Positions 43,837-55,261 are shown, counted from the stretch's first letter. The stretch is 64,000 nucleotides of DNA from DATEDA01 sp963789885 (GCA_963789885.1 CAWBNB010000050.1:434001-498000), one strand, 5' to 3'. Made by a program: numbers and translations. The notes: generated by a model from the letters alone, not told the origin.

Positions 43837-44060
43837 GTCGGGCAGGAGGTGCGCGATCGAGTTCGCGTGGTAGGCGATCGGTCGCGCCTCCCTGGGGCGC
43901 GCGGTGGAGAGGCCTAAATTGAGAGGCGTGCCGTAAAGCGGGCTTTCATCGGCGCGGCCATCCGAGTATCTTGGCAGAACTCGTGCGCGGTGTGCGCAGA
44001 GAGGTTCGTCCAGGACTCACACCGCCCACGCCGCGAAATCGGACGAACCAGTGCAGCCAG

Positions 44061-44088
44061 TTGATCTACGAACGTTCGGTGCTTAAGC
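44061..44088 (+). promoter_or_regulatory. Possible promoter/operator of the 44122 gene
   Basis: TTGATC (44061-44066), a 17-base spacer and TAAGCT (44084-44089) lie just upstream of an AAAGGAGG site. The spacer holds the palindrome CGAACGTTCG (44069-44078), and GCTTAAGC follows. The rest of the 285-base gap from 43837 has no coding look. Confidence 0.3.
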
Positions 44089-44121
44089 TGTGGTGGCAGT
44101 AACGCACAAAAGGAGGCTGTC

Positions 44122-44715
44122 ATGACAAAGCTTACCGCGCTTTTGGCGACTGCGACCCTTTTGCTGTCCGGCTCCGGTGTGGCCGCCGCCACGGATCTCT
44201 ATCCATGGCGGAATCACGCCGCGCCGTTCAATTTCCTGTTCGGGAATGAGATCGACACCCATCAACAGACCCGACAGACGCAGGACCGGAATCTGTTCGG
44301 GTTCTTCTATATACAGTTCACCGGCGTCATCACGAGGGATCTTTACCGCGTGGCGACACATGTCGACTGCAACACAACGGACTGCACCGTCGGCTGGACA
44401 CTGAACGGCAGACCGGCTCGCGCGACATTTCTTTATCAAGTCGACCACGATCACCCGGTATTTCTCGTGAAGCGTGCGGACATTCCCCAGCCCGGCGCCT
44501 TCGCGCATTTCCATTGGTTGGGAAGCATGCCGGCGCAGGACGCGACTGCGGATGGCTATCTGCTGCAGCTCACTGCCGTGGACAAATTTTGCTTCATCCA
44601 CCACGACGCCGCCGGCGCGACGAGCGCGAAGACTTGCCGGGGCAACGGCGGCGTGAAAGTCGACCTGGGCACCGATATCGCCACCCACCTTAACATCGTG
44701 ACGAGCGCTCCTTAA
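44122..44715 (+). CDS. Secreted protein of unknown function
   Basis: A 197-residue protein with a clear signal peptide (KLTALLATATLLLSGSGVAAA) behind a strong AAAGGAGG. I do not recognise the family. The mature part is rich in aromatic residues and histidine (DLYPWRNHAAPFNFLFGNEI, RNLFGFFYIQFTGVITRDLY, AFAHFHWLGSMPAQD). It has two pairs of cysteines (CNTTDC; KFCFIHHDA and KTCRGNGG) that could form disulfides. Codon and base choice are less GC-extreme than in neighbours. It is convergent with the lysyl-oxidase gene, which has a similar texture, so the two may have arrived together. Confidence 0.75.
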   Translation: MTKLTALLATATLLLSGSGVAAATDLYPWRNHAAPFNFLFGNEIDTHQQTRQTQDRNLFGFFYIQFTGVITRDLYRVATHVDCNTTDCTVGWTLNGRPARATFLYQVDHDHPVFLVKRADIPQPGAFAHFHWLGSMPAQDATADGYLLQLTAVDKFCFIHHDAAGATSAKTCRGNGGVKVDLGTDIATHLNIVTSAP

Positions 44716-44817
44716 CATGCGTCTGCCCCGCACACGTCTGAACGGGGCCCGGTGAAGGGTTGCCAGCGAGCGGCTCTGCGCCCGCGCCTGTCGTCGCGCC
44801 CCACCCGATCGTAGCGA

Positions 44818-46417
44818 CTATCCTTTCTTGCGTGTGGACTTCGCCGTCGCCGGACCGGCCTTACCGTCACGCGTGTGCCCTGGAAAACCGATCTGGACCA
44901 GCACCGCTTCGTCCGGCGCCGCCACGCTGATCCGATTCAGGCCGCTGCCCAGCAACCGGAGCAATTCGACCTGCCGCGGGCGGTCGTCGGCAACCGCCGT
45001 CACCGCCTCCTGGCCCTTGCCCCTGGCAGTCAGCGTCGGCGGGCGGCCGAAGTGCGCAATCAGGATATCGACCTGTTCGACGGCCGCCGGCAGCTGCATC
45101 TCGTACTTGCCGCGGAGCGCGAGTCCGCGTATGCCCGATTGCTCGACGATGCGCGGGGCGATAGGGATCCTTGCCCAGCGCTTCGACGCGGATGCCCGCC
45201 TTCTCGAGCGGGTCGTCGCAATCCCCGACCGGGTGGGCAGACAGATCGACGATCGTCTCGACGCGAGCGATCAGGTCGCGTTGATGGCTCCGCCAGAGCG
45301 GCGGATCGATCGTCGCCTCGAGCACGCGCGGGTCCATGAACTCGAAGCGATCGAGTGTGCCGCGGCGGCGCTTGAAGTAGGTCATCGACGGATCGGGTCG
45401 GCCGACGAAGCACATCTCGTTGAACCGATGCTTGCGAATGAAGTGCAGCGCCGCCACCGCGTTGCCGTGGCCCGCACCGAAGTCGAGCAGCCAGTGCGCG
45501 CCCTCGGCGACTTTCCAGCGCCCACCCACTTCGATCACGGCCAGGTGGTCGGGATCGAACGGGATGCGATCTTCTCCAGCCAGATTGCCACTCGGCGCTG
45601 CGCCCGAGTCGGTAAGCCAGTACATCATCGGTCGTACATCGCCGCAGCCAGGTCGGCCAACGAAGCACATCGAGGCGAGCTTGTAGTGCTTGATGATTTG
45701 CAGGATGCGATCGGCCTCGGCCTTGCTGCTGCCGGTGTCGATCATCCAGTGGTTGCCTTCGACGACCTTCCATCGCCCGCCGAACTGGGCGACCGCCAGG
45801 TTTGCCCGGTTGAACGCAATGCGATCCTCGGGAATCCAGGGCGGTGCGACTTCCGTAACGGCGTTGCCCTGGATACGCAGTCCGGTCCACTCCGTGTTGT
45901 CGCCGAAGCAGTCTTCGCCGACCACGTGCTTGGCGTTGGTCGTGGATTGCAGCGTGTAGTCACCGTTGGGCACATTGTCGATCACGATGTACTGACACGG
46001 CAGACCCGAGCTGTACACATCGGCCCATCCCGATGAAATGCCCTGATCGTTGTTGCAGTCGTGGAAGCGTCCGGATGCGCTCGCGTTCGGACCGATTCGT
46101 TCGATATCGATGGCGCAAAAGGCCTGCTTGTAGCCGATGGTGGCGAGCCCGCCTTGTGTATTGAAAAGCAGGAACTCGTTGAAGTCGCGCAGGTGGTAGT
46201 GTCCATGCCCGGCCGACCAGACGAACAGGTCGGGACGCGACGCCGGACTGCCGATCACCAGATCGGAGCTGCCGGCGTTGTAGGAGAGAAAATCGAACCG
46301 CATGATCCGGTGCGTCCCAGGCGTCACGCAGCCGTCCTGGACATCGTGATCGTTTGCGGTGAAGTTCTGCGTGCTGATCGCAAAGTTGCGCACGCGTGTG
46401 ACGAGATTGACGCCCAT
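44818..46417 (-). CDS. Lysyl oxidase-like copper protein with two repeat modules (one-base frameshift)
   Basis: About 532 residues after skipping one extra base near 45158-45170. Residues about 35-190 match bacterial lysyl oxidase: the copper motif GHGHYHLRDF (H71, H73, H75), YKQAF with K97, and DQGISSGWADVYSS with Y135, then CQYIVIDNVPNGDYTL. Lysine and tyrosine could form the quinone cofactor. Two copies of a module of about 75 residues follow, each with VGGRWKV or FGGRWKV, then HWLLDFG or HWMIDTG, and MCFVGRP. The rest has a domain I do not recognise (TLDRFEFMDPRVLEATIDPP; EQVDILIAHFGRPPTLTARG). No signal peptide is seen at the start MGVNLVTRVRNFAIS, although lysyl oxidases usually act outside the cell. 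GGGAGG precedes ATG 46417. Confidence 0.78.
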
Positions 46418-46832
46418 GTTCCCTCCCGCTGCTCCGATTCCAATGACGAAGCATGATAGGCGCGTGCGTCAGCTGCGTCATTCAAGGATTTGACCTAAGC
46501 CATCGGATGGATAGCGAGGCACAGCCGGTTGTGGTCGTATCTCGCCGCCTCACCGTGGATTGCGATGCTCTTCGAAGAGCGCTCGCGCGTTCTGGCTCGC
46601 CCCAGCCACCACGCGCTCAGCGTCCGATCAAGCGGCTCCCCCGACCTGGACGTCAGTGGTGACGCCGTGCGGGCCGAGAGCGCACCGCGTGCGGACTCAA
46701 CGGAGCCGCGGATTTGCGCAGGTACGCACGCCGTGCAGCTTCCTCAGAAGTTTGTTTTCGCCGGACGTGCGTGTCCGCTTTGGGGCAAACAGCCGTCGGG
46801 GAGGCACTGGCGCGCCCGCCGCGCCGTTCTTG
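46418..46832. other. Intergenic, nothing recognised
   Basis: About 415 bases between the divergently ended lysyl-oxidase start and the FadH-like stop. No reading frame on either strand looks like protein, and no tRNA, terminator or insertion-sequence end was seen. Confidence 0.5.
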
Positions 46833-48848
46833 CTAGAGCGACAACGCCACCCGCATCCCCTGGTCGATCGCGCGCAGCGCGTCGAGCTCGGCGGCGACGT
46901 CGGCGCCGCCGATGAGGTGCGCACGACGCCCGAGCGCGGCGAGCTCGTCGTGCAGGGCGCGCGACCGGCTCCTGCCCGGCGCAGAGGACGACGTGGTCGA
47001 CGTCGAGGATCCGCGCTGCGTCTTCGTGCCGGATGTGCAGCCCGGCGTCGTCGATCTTCAGGTAGTCCACGCCGACGAGGATCTTCACGCCGCGCCGCGC
47101 GAGCTCCGCGCGGATCGCCCAGCCGGTGCGTCATGCCGAGCGTCTTGCCCGCGGGAGTGGTCTTGCGCTGCAGCAGGAAGATCTCGCGCGGCGGCGTCTC
47201 GCGCGGATCGCCGTTCAGGCCGCCGTGCGAGCGTCCGGTCGCGTCGACGCCCCAGGCGCGCGGAAAGTGCGCGGTCGGATCGGCCGGCCGCGGGTCGGGT
47301 GAGGAACACCGCGGTGTCGAAGCCGATCCCGCCGGCGCCGATGATCGCGACGCACCGGCCGGGAACTTTCGCGCCGCTGAGCACCTCGTCGTAGCGGAGC
47401 GCCTTCGGATGGTCGATCCCGGGAATCGGCGGTATCCGTGGCGTCACGCCGGTCGCGATCACGACCTCGTCGAACCCGGCAGCGGCGAGCGCGGCGGCCC
47501 CTGGGCGCGAGGCGAGCCGCACCTGGACGCCGAGCCGCGCGAGCCGCCGCTCGAAATAGCGGATCGTCTCCGCGAACTCCTTTCCGGGGATCGCGGCGGC
47601 GAGGTTCATCTGACCGCCGATCGCCGGCGCTGCCTCGTAGAGGGTCACCGCGTGGCCGCGCTCGGCCGCTGTCACGGCGCACGACAATCCCGCGGCACCG
47701 GCGCCGACGACGGCAACCCGCTTCGCGCGCGGCGCGGCCCCGGTTGGCAGATCGAGCTCCCGCCCGGCGCGCGGGTTGACCAGACACGTCGCGGGCTCGT
47801 CGCGGAAGATGAAGTCGAGGCAGGCCTGGTTGCACGCGATGCAGGTGTTGATCTCGTCGCCCCGGCCTTCGGCCGCCTTCCGCGCGAACTCGGCATCCGC
47901 CAGCAGCGGACGGGCGAGCGACACGGCGTCGGCGTAGCCGTCGCGGACGAGCGCTTCGGCAACCTCCGGCGTGTTGATCCGGTTGGTGGCCATGACCGGG
48001 ATCGGGGCGGCCTCCTTTAGCCGCTTCACCGCGAACGCGAACCCCGCTCTCGGCACCATGTAGCCGATCGTGGGCACGCGCGCCTCGTGCCAGCCGATGC
48101 CGGTGTCGAGGACGTCGGCGCCGGCGGCGGCGACCGCCCGGGCCTGGGCGGCCGTCTCGTCCGCGTCGAGCCCGCCATCCACGAGATCGAGCGCCGAGAT
48201 CCGGTAGACGATGAGGAAGTCCTTCCCGGTCCGTGCGCGCGTCCGCCGGACGATCTCGACCGGGAAGCGCAACCGGTTTTCGAGCGATCCGCCCCAGCGG
48301 TCGGCGCGGTCGTTCGTCCGCCGGGAGGTGAACTGGGTGACGAGATAGCCTTCCGAGGCCATGATCTCGACGCCGTCGTAGCCCGCCTCCTGTGCGAGCG
48401 CGGCGCACTCGGCAAAGGCCTCGATCGTCTGCTCGACGTCGCCGTCGGCGAGGACGCGCGGCTTGCGGCGGTTGATCGGCGACGGGATGGCCGACGCGCC
48501 GACGAGGTCGTCGAGCTTCGCGTAGCGCCCGGCGTGCAGGATCTGGAGGCAGATCGGCGCGCCCGCGGCGTGCACCGCGTCCACGATCGTCCGATGGAAG
48601 GGGATCTGGTCGCGCCGGTCGAACACCAGCGAATCGGCCTCCATCCGGCCCGGGCCGTCGGGCGATACGCCGCCGGTGATCACGAGCGAGACGCCGCCGC
48701 GCGCCCGCTCGGCGTAGAACGCGGCGAGGCGCTCGGCCGGACGGTCGACGCACTCGAGCCGCGTGTGCATCGAGCCCATGACGATGCGGTTCTTCAGCGT
48801 GAGCGGGCCGAGCGGGAGCGGTGCGAAGAGGCCGGGATAGCGGGTCAT
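46833..48848 (-). CDS. FadH-type 2,4-dienoyl-CoA reductase / NADH:flavin oxidoreductase (three frameshifts)
   Basis: About 670 residues after skipping three extra bases, the length of the FadH/Old Yellow Enzyme fusion. The N-terminal OYE barrel has FAPLPLGPLTLKNRIVMGSM, QILHAGRYAKLDDLVG and YDGVEIMASEGYLVTQFTSR. The 4Fe-4S motif is CIACNQACLDFIFRDEPATC. The FAD domain begins RVAVVGAGAAGLSCAVTAAE and the NAD domain contains CVAIIGAGGIGFDTAVFLT. Frames change near 47295-47302, 47124-47132 and 46954-46968; joined, the tail reads AHFPRAWGVDATGRSHGGLN through VKILVGVDYLKIDDAGLHIR to AALGRRAHLIGGADVAAELD. The family reduces conjugated enoyl-CoA or related enones; the exact substrate is not known. 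Confidence 0.85.
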
Positions 48849-48947
48849 CGTGGGCGCGGATTATGCGGGAACGGGCCCGCGGCGGCTTGCGCCCCTCGCA
48901 TCGCGTCAACAAGCTAAAATCCGCCGCTCCCACGCTCCTCGATCGAC

Positions 48948-49268
48948 ATGAAATTCGCCTCCGCTGTCGCCTTCGCTGTTGCTTTCCTTCCCGATTTCGC
49001 CTGCGCCCAGGACCGGAAGCAGGAAGCCGTGTGCGGCGACCTCTTCGGCGCGCGCCAGACCGCGATCCGTCTCATGTCGGAAGGCTGGCCCGCGCAGCGG
49101 ATCGTCGAGGACGCGATCAACCGCCCCGAGTGGCGGAACGCGTCGATGCAGGACAAGAAGATGCTGATGGACCTCCTGCAGGAGACGATGGAGGCGCCGC
49201 GGGCGCCGAGCTCCGGCGTCATCCGCGACTGCATGCGGCGCGCGGAGGCGGCGTCGAAGCCCCAGTGA
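48948..49268 (+). CDS. Small exported protein of unknown function
   Basis: A 106-residue protein with a signal peptide (KFASAVAFAVAFLPDFACAQ) and a helical mature part holding two cysteines (AVCGDLFG and IRDCMRRA). I do not recognise the family. The spacing of its helices (RQTAIRLMSEGWPAQRIVED, then MQDKKMLMDLLQETM) is regular, supporting a real gene. Its stop overlaps the GTG of the MFS transporter gene. Confidence 0.65.
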   Translation: MKFASAVAFAVAFLPDFACAQDRKQEAVCGDLFGARQTAIRLMSEGWPAQRIVEDAINRPEWRNASMQDKKMLMDLLQETMEAPRAPSSGVIRDCMRRAEAASKPQ

Positions 49269-50497
49269 CTGCCGCGGCCGCTTCGCTCCGCACCGACGTC
49301 CGCGTCATCGGGCTCGTCGGGATCGCGCACGGGCTCTCGCACTTCTTCCAGCTCTGCATTCCGCCGCTTTTTCCCCTGATCCGGGAGGAGTTCGGCACGA
49401 GCTACGCCGCGCTCGGGGCGGTGCTGGCGGTGTTCTACGCCGTGTCGGGCGTCATGCAGACGGTGGCGGGTTTCCTGGTCGATCGCCTCGGCGCGCGCAC
49501 CATCCTCCTCGCCGGCCTCGCGCTCACCGCCGGCGGAACGCTCGCGGCGGGCCTCGTCCCCTCGTTCGAGTGGTTGTTCGTCACCGCGGCGATCGCCGGG
49601 CTCGGCAACAGCGTGTTCCACCCGGCCGACCTCGCGCTGCTGAACGGCAAGGTCGCGCCAAAGCGGCTCGGGTACGCATTCAGCGTGCACGGAGTCACCG
49701 GCAACTTCGGCTGGGTGCTCGCGCCGCTCTTCGTGGTCCCGGTCGCGCAGCTGCACGGCTGGCGCGGGGCGCTCGTCGCGGCCGGGGCGATCGGGCTCGT
49801 GTTCTGCGCCGTGATCGCTACCCAACGGGTGCTCGGCGGCGAGCTGCGCCAGCATCCGGGGGCGGCGTCGCGCGCCAGCGCGGGGATCGCGCCGCTCCTC
49901 GCGCGGCCGGTGCTGCTCACGTTCCTCTTCTTCTTCCTCTACGCGGTGGCGCTCGTCGCGTTCCAGACTTTCGCCACCGCATCGCTCACCAGTCTCCACC
50001 ACGTCACGCTCGTCGCGGCGTCGACCGCGCTGACGGCGTTCCTGATCGGCGGCGCGGCGGGCATTCTGGCGGGCGGGGTGCTCGCGGCGCGCACGCCCCG
50101 GCACAATCTCGTCGCCGCAATTGGCGTCAGCGTGCCGGCCGTGCTCTCGCTCGTCATCGCCGTGGGGGAGTTCGGCGGCCCGGCGCTCGTCGCGATCATG
50201 GCGCTGACCGGCTTCGCGCTCGGCTCGATCGGGCCGTCGCGGGACATCATCGTCCGCGGCATCGCGCCGCCCGAGGCGCGCGGCAAGGTGTACGGGTTCG
50301 TCTACTCCGGGCTCGACCTCGCCGGGCTGTTCGCACCGCTCGTCTTCGGCTGGGCGCTCGACCGGGGCCGGCCGGACCTCGTCTTCGTCGGCGCGGCGAT
50401 CTTCCTGGTCGCCGCGATCCCGACGGTCATGCAGATGCGGCGGCGCGGAATCGCCGCTGCGCCGGGCGCCGCGCCGGCGCCCCGCGGCAGCCAGTAG
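49265..50497 (+). CDS. MFS transporter
   Basis: A 410-residue major facilitator with about twelve helices. The loop 2-3 motif appears as FLVDRLGARTILLAG. Other features are FFQLCIPPLFPLIREEFGTS, NSVFHPADLALLNGKVAPKR and GSIGPSRDIIVRGIAPPEAR. FHPADLA-type sequences occur in the fosmidomycin-resistance-like and related drug/metabolite groups. GTG 49265 overlaps the preceding stop as GTGA. Substrate unknown. Confidence 0.88.
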   Translation: MTAAAASLRTDVRVIGLVGIAHGLSHFFQLCIPPLFPLIREEFGTSYAALGAVLAVFYAVSGVMQTVAGFLVDRLGARTILLAGLALTAGGTLAAGLVPSFEWLFVTAAIAGLGNSVFHPADLALLNGKVAPKRLGYAFSVHGVTGNFGWVLAPLFVVPVAQLHGWRGALVAAGAIGLVFCAVIATQRVLGGELRQHPGAASRASAGIAPLLARPVLLTFLFFFLYAVALVAFQTFATASLTSLHHVTLVAASTALTAFLIGGAAGILAGGVLAARTPRHNLVAAIGVSVPAVLSLVIAVGEFGGPALVAIMALTGFALGSIGPSRDIIVRGIAPPEARGKVYGFVYSGLDLAGLFAPLVFGWALDRGRPDLVFVGAAIFLVAAIPTVMQMRRRGIAAAPGAAPAPRGSQ

Positions 50498-50558
50498 CAC
50501 ACCCCCCAGGTTTGGCGCTACCCTCTCCTCCAGGCTTCGACCGGGGAGGGAGGAGTCA

Positions 50559-51602
50559 ATGCTCGCGATCGCCGGAGAGATCGTGATTGTCCTGCTGGCC
50601 GCCGTGGCGGGCGCTGCCGTCGGCTGGCTGCTCGGCCGGCGCGGCCGCGACCGCGCGGTCGCCGCGGCCCGCGACGACGCGACCACCGGCACGTTGTCTC
50701 TCGCCGACGATCTCTATGCCCGCACCCAGCGATTGCAAGTGGTGGAGGCGCGCCTCGCGCGCGCGCAGGACCAGCTCGCGGGCCGGTCCGGCGCGCTCGA
50801 CGCCGCGAACGAACGGGCCGAAGCGAGCGAGCGCGCCGCCGCGGCACGGGAGCGCGAGTTCGCGGCGCTCGAGCACGAGCGCGCACGGCTCGCCTCGCGG
50901 GTAGGAGAGCTGGTCGCCGAGCGCGCGGCGGGCACGGCGGCCGCCCAGGCCGCCCGCGCCGAGATCGACGGCTGGCGTGCGCGGCTCGAGAGCGCGGAGC
51001 AGGAATTCCTCGCCCTGTCCGCGCGCGTCGCCGAGCTCGAGCCGATGCTCGATGGGCTCCACCGGAGCGAGGCGGCGCTGGCGGAGGCCGCGTCCCGGCT
51101 GGCTGCGCTCGACCGCGCAGCGGCGGAACGGCAGCGCGAGATCGGGCGCCTCGAAGGGGAGCTCGGGATGCGCGAGAGCCAGACCGCCGGGCTGCGCGCG
51201 CGGATCGCTGCGCTCGAGCCGCTGGAGGCGGCGCTTGCCGAGCGCGAGGCGCGGATCCGGGAGCTCGAGGCGGCGCTGCCCGCGCCGCCGGCCCCGGCGG
51301 CGATGGCACCTGCCTCGCCCGTGACCCGCCTGCCCGAGGTGCCGGCGCCCGGGCGGCGCAGGCGTGCGGTCAATGGCAGCCAGCGCGACGATCTGAAGCG
51401 GATCCCCGGGATCGGCCCGGCGACCGAACGGGTGCTGCACGACGCTGGCGTCTACACGTTCCGGCAGATCGCCAACTGGCGTGCCGAGGACCTGGCGGCG
51501 ATCACCGAGAAGCTCGGCGACTCCCCCGCGCGGCTCCAGCGCGACGACTGGATCGCCGGCGCGCGCCGGGAGCACCTGAAGAAGTACGGCGAGGCGCCCT
51601 GA
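50559..51602 (+). CDS. Membrane-anchored coiled-coil protein with C-terminal helix-hairpin-helix
   Basis: A 347-residue protein. An N-terminal membrane helix (IVIVLLAAVAGAAVGWLLG) is followed by about 210 residues of coiled coil (residues 45-250, e.g. RLQVVEARLARAQDQLAGRS) and a proline-alanine hinge. A C-terminal helix-hairpin-helix domain (residues about 275-345) has DLKRIPGIGPATERVLHDAG and YTFRQIANWRAEDLAAITEK. Such HhH modules bind DNA or protein, as in L21-like and polymerase-associated proteins. A GGGAGGGAGG site precedes the ATG. The function is unknown; tethering something near the inner membrane is a guess. Confidence 0.82.
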   Translation: MLAIAGEIVIVLLAAVAGAAVGWLLGRRGRDRAVAAARDDATTGTLSLADDLYARTQRLQVVEARLARAQDQLAGRSGALDAANERAEASERAAAAREREFAALEHERARLASRVGELVAERAAGTAAAQAARAEIDGWRARLESAEQEFLALSARVAELEPMLDGLHRSEAALAEAASRLAALDRAAAERQREIGRLEGELGMRESQTAGLRARIAALEPLEAALAEREARIRELEAALPAPPAPAAMAPASPVTRLPEVPAPGRRRRAVNGSQRDDLKRIPGIGPATERVLHDAGVYTFRQIANWRAEDLAAITEKLGDSPARLQRDDWIAGARREHLKKYGEAP

Positions 51603-51656
51603 GGCGCTGGCCGGGGGCCCCGCGGCGCTACGATAGTGCCGCCGCCCGGCTCGTTC

Positions 51657-52040
51657 ATGTCCGAAGACCGCCTCCGCATCGACAAGTGGCTCTGGGCCGC
51701 GCGCTTCTTCAAGACGCGGAGCCTCGCCGCGCAAGCGGTGGACGGCGGCCGCGTGCAGCTGGGCGGCGCACGCATCAAGCCGTCGAAGGAGGTGAAGCCC
51801 GGCGACGAGCTCGCCGTGCACATCGGCGAGCTCGAATGGGTGATCGAGGTCCGTGCGATCTCCTCCCGCCGCGGCCCCGCGGAGGAGGCCCGGCGGCTCT
51901 ACGAGGAGCGCGAGGCGAGCAGGGTGCGGCGGCAGGCGGCGATCGACGCGCGGAAGGCGCTGCCGGAACCCGCGTTCGGGTTGCGCGGCCGACCCACGAA
52001 GCGCGACCGGCGGATGCTGAAGCGGCTGACCGGAGACTGA
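51657..52040 (+). CDS. hslR: RNA-binding S4 domain protein, Hsp15 family
   Basis: A 127-residue Hsp15-type protein that binds stalled 50S subunits with nascent chains so they can be recycled. The S4 domain is RIDKWLWAARFFKTRSLAAQ, then AVDGGRVQLGGARIKPSKEV and KPGDELAVHIG. The C-terminal basic tail is RGRPTKRDRRMLKRLTGD. ATG 51657 gives the standard length. Stands alone between unrelated genes. Confidence 0.94.
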   Translation: MSEDRLRIDKWLWAARFFKTRSLAAQAVDGGRVQLGGARIKPSKEVKPGDELAVHIGELEWVIEVRAISSRRGPAEEARRLYEEREASRVRRQAAIDARKALPEPAFGLRGRPTKRDRRMLKRLTGD

Positions 52041-52062
52041 CCGAAAGCAGGGCGCGCCGCGG

Positions 52063-52245
52063 TCAGAACACGGTGAGCAGCGCGGCGGCGAGGAGCGAGT
52101 AGACCGCGAGCGTGCTCCAGTAGCCGAACGGCTGCTCGCCGCGGCGGAGCCACCGCCCTCCGACGCCCGCCTTCGCGAACGTCCGGCCGGCATACAGCGA
52201 GTAGCCGACGTAGCCGAGGACCACGACCCCGAGGAGCTTGAACAT
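52063..52245 (-). CDS. Small membrane protein of unknown function
   Basis: A 60-residue protein with two hydrophobic segments (FKLLGVVVLGYVGYSLYAG and YWSTLAVYSLLAAALLTVF) joined by a basic loop (GVGGRWLRRGEQPFG). The alternative start six codons upstream adds nothing family-like. Composition supports a real gene, but no function can be given. Confidence 0.55.
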   Translation of the reverse strand: MFKLLGVVVLGYVGYSLYAGRTFAKAGVGGRWLRRGEQPFGYWSTLAVYSLLAAALLTVF

Positions 52246-52380
52246 GCACCGAGGATGCCACACCGTGCGCCGCGCGAGGCACGAGGGCCGTGCCCGGTCA
52301 TGGCGTTTTTCACCTCCCGCGGCCGGCGCGCGCGGTCGAGGCTAAGATAGGCGTCGTCGAATCGGAACCCGGAGGGCGAG

Positions 52381-53061
52381 ATGGCGAACGGGACTCCCCA
52401 GGACCTGTCGGGCGAAGGCCTCAGGGCGGCTGCGAGCGAGACGGTGCGCGAGGGCACCGACATCCGGGCGAAGGTGCACGAGCTGACCCTCCTCGCGCTC
52501 AACTCGCAGCGCTTCGACCGTCACGGCATGCGCGAGGTGATCCGGGCGGTCACCGAGGGTGCGGCGACCGGCGCGGAGAAGACGACCGTCGACATGCGCC
52601 TCGCCATGTCCGAGGCGCTGCGGGGCATGGACCAGGCGCTCCGCACCTCCGCCGAGGCCGGGCACATGGCGCTGAAGACGCTCGCCGCCACCGGCAAGAC
52701 GTTCTCCGATTCCGAGTTCAAGACGGCGCTCGCATCCTTGCGCAAGCTCGAGGACGATTTTCTGAACACCGTCGGCCAGGTCGCCGACGCGGCGAGCACG
52801 CAGGTGCAGCCGGAGCTGCGCGAGGCGCTGCGCGGCGCGCGGAAGACCGGCACCGAGACCGGCAAGCAGGTTGCGCTGACGATGGGCGACTTCGCCCAGA
52901 AGTTCTCGGCCGCCTCGGCCGATGCGGCGATCGCCGGGATCGAAGCGGCCGGCCAGTTCGGCGCGCGCTTCGCCGCGGTCGCGAGCGGGGTTCTCGGCGG
53001 GCTCGCCGACGCGCTGCGCGCCTCGGCCGAAAAGAAGGACAAGCCCGACAAGGCCGGGTAG
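52381..53061 (+). CDS. Conserved hypothetical protein next to ubiB
   Basis: A 226-residue, largely helical soluble protein. It starts MANGTPQDLSGEGLRAAASE behind GGAGGG, and continues RFDRHGMREVIRAVTEGAAT and TLAATGKTFSDSEFKTALAS. It ends in a lysine-rich tail. I think it belongs to an uncharacterised DUF family seen in betaproteobacteria, but I cannot name it with certainty. Amphipathic alanine-rich helices recall membrane-surface or phasin-like proteins. Its stop abuts the UbiB-family start directly (TAG then ATG), so the two are cotranslated and probably work together. Confidence 0.72.
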   Translation: MANGTPQDLSGEGLRAAASETVREGTDIRAKVHELTLLALNSQRFDRHGMREVIRAVTEGAATGAEKTTVDMRLAMSEALRGMDQALRTSAEAGHMALKTLAATGKTFSDSEFKTALASLRKLEDDFLNTVGQVADAASTQVQPELREALRGARKTGTETGKQVALTMGDFAQKFSAASADAAIAGIEAAGQFGARFAAVASGVLGGLADALRASAEKKDKPDKAG

Positions 53062-54751
<1,690 letters not shown>

Positions 54752-54766
54752 CGCGCGCACCGCGGC

Positions 54767-55261
54767 TCACCGCGGCGTGCGGAAGCGGCGGAAGAGCGCA
54801 GTCATCCAGACCGCGAGCAGGACGAGGAACGTCGCGAGCAGCGCGACGAAGGGCGCGGTCGCGAGGTGCGGCGGGGAAGCGCGGTTCGCGTCGAGCAGCA
54901 GCCAGTGGACGCCGGCGAGGAGGCCGAGCGTCAGCACGCCGAACCCGCAGGCGTGGCCGGCGAGGAACGCAAGCGTCGTCTCGCGCCGCTCGGGCGCGAG
55001 CGAGTACTCGCGGTTGGGAAGATTGACGGCGCGCGGGAAGACGCGCGGCAAGACGCCGACCATCGCCACGATGAACGGGACGAAGAGCAGCACGAAGGCG
55101 AGCATGTAGCGCCGGTAACCGTCGCGGGTCATCCAGCCGTCGGCGCCGCCGCCGGGCCCGAAGTGCGTGCCGACCCGGTCGGGCAGGGCGGACGTCGTCG
55201 CGAGGATGAACACCGCGGTCGCCGCCAGCGCCGCGAGGAAGAGGACGTACGCGGGTCTCAT
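54767..55261 (-). CDS. DUF1648-domain membrane protein
   Basis: A 164-residue protein with four membrane helices. After the first helix it has ALPDRVGTHFGPGGGADGWM, the DUF1648 pattern in which a P-x-x-x-x-x-HF-G segment follows helix 1. Similar domains occur in SdpI-like immunity proteins and in other small membrane proteins; no function can be assigned here. It is convergent with the UbiB-family gene and follows the ankyrin gene on the same strand by 34 bases. Confidence 0.75.
   Translation of the reverse strand: MRPAYVLFLAALAATAVFILATTSALPDRVGTHFGPGGGADGWMTRDGYRRYMLAFVLLFVPFIVAMVGVLPRVFPRAVNLPNREYSLAPERRETTLAFLAGHACGFGVLTLGLLAGVHWLLLDANRASPPHLATAPFVALLATFLVLLAVWMTALFRRFRTPR

Noticed and set aside
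46418..46832. Small open frames in the gap beside the FadH-like gene
   Set aside because: Neither strand shows a ribosome site or protein-like composition, and part of the apparent frames are simply the shifted tail of the FadH-like gene.
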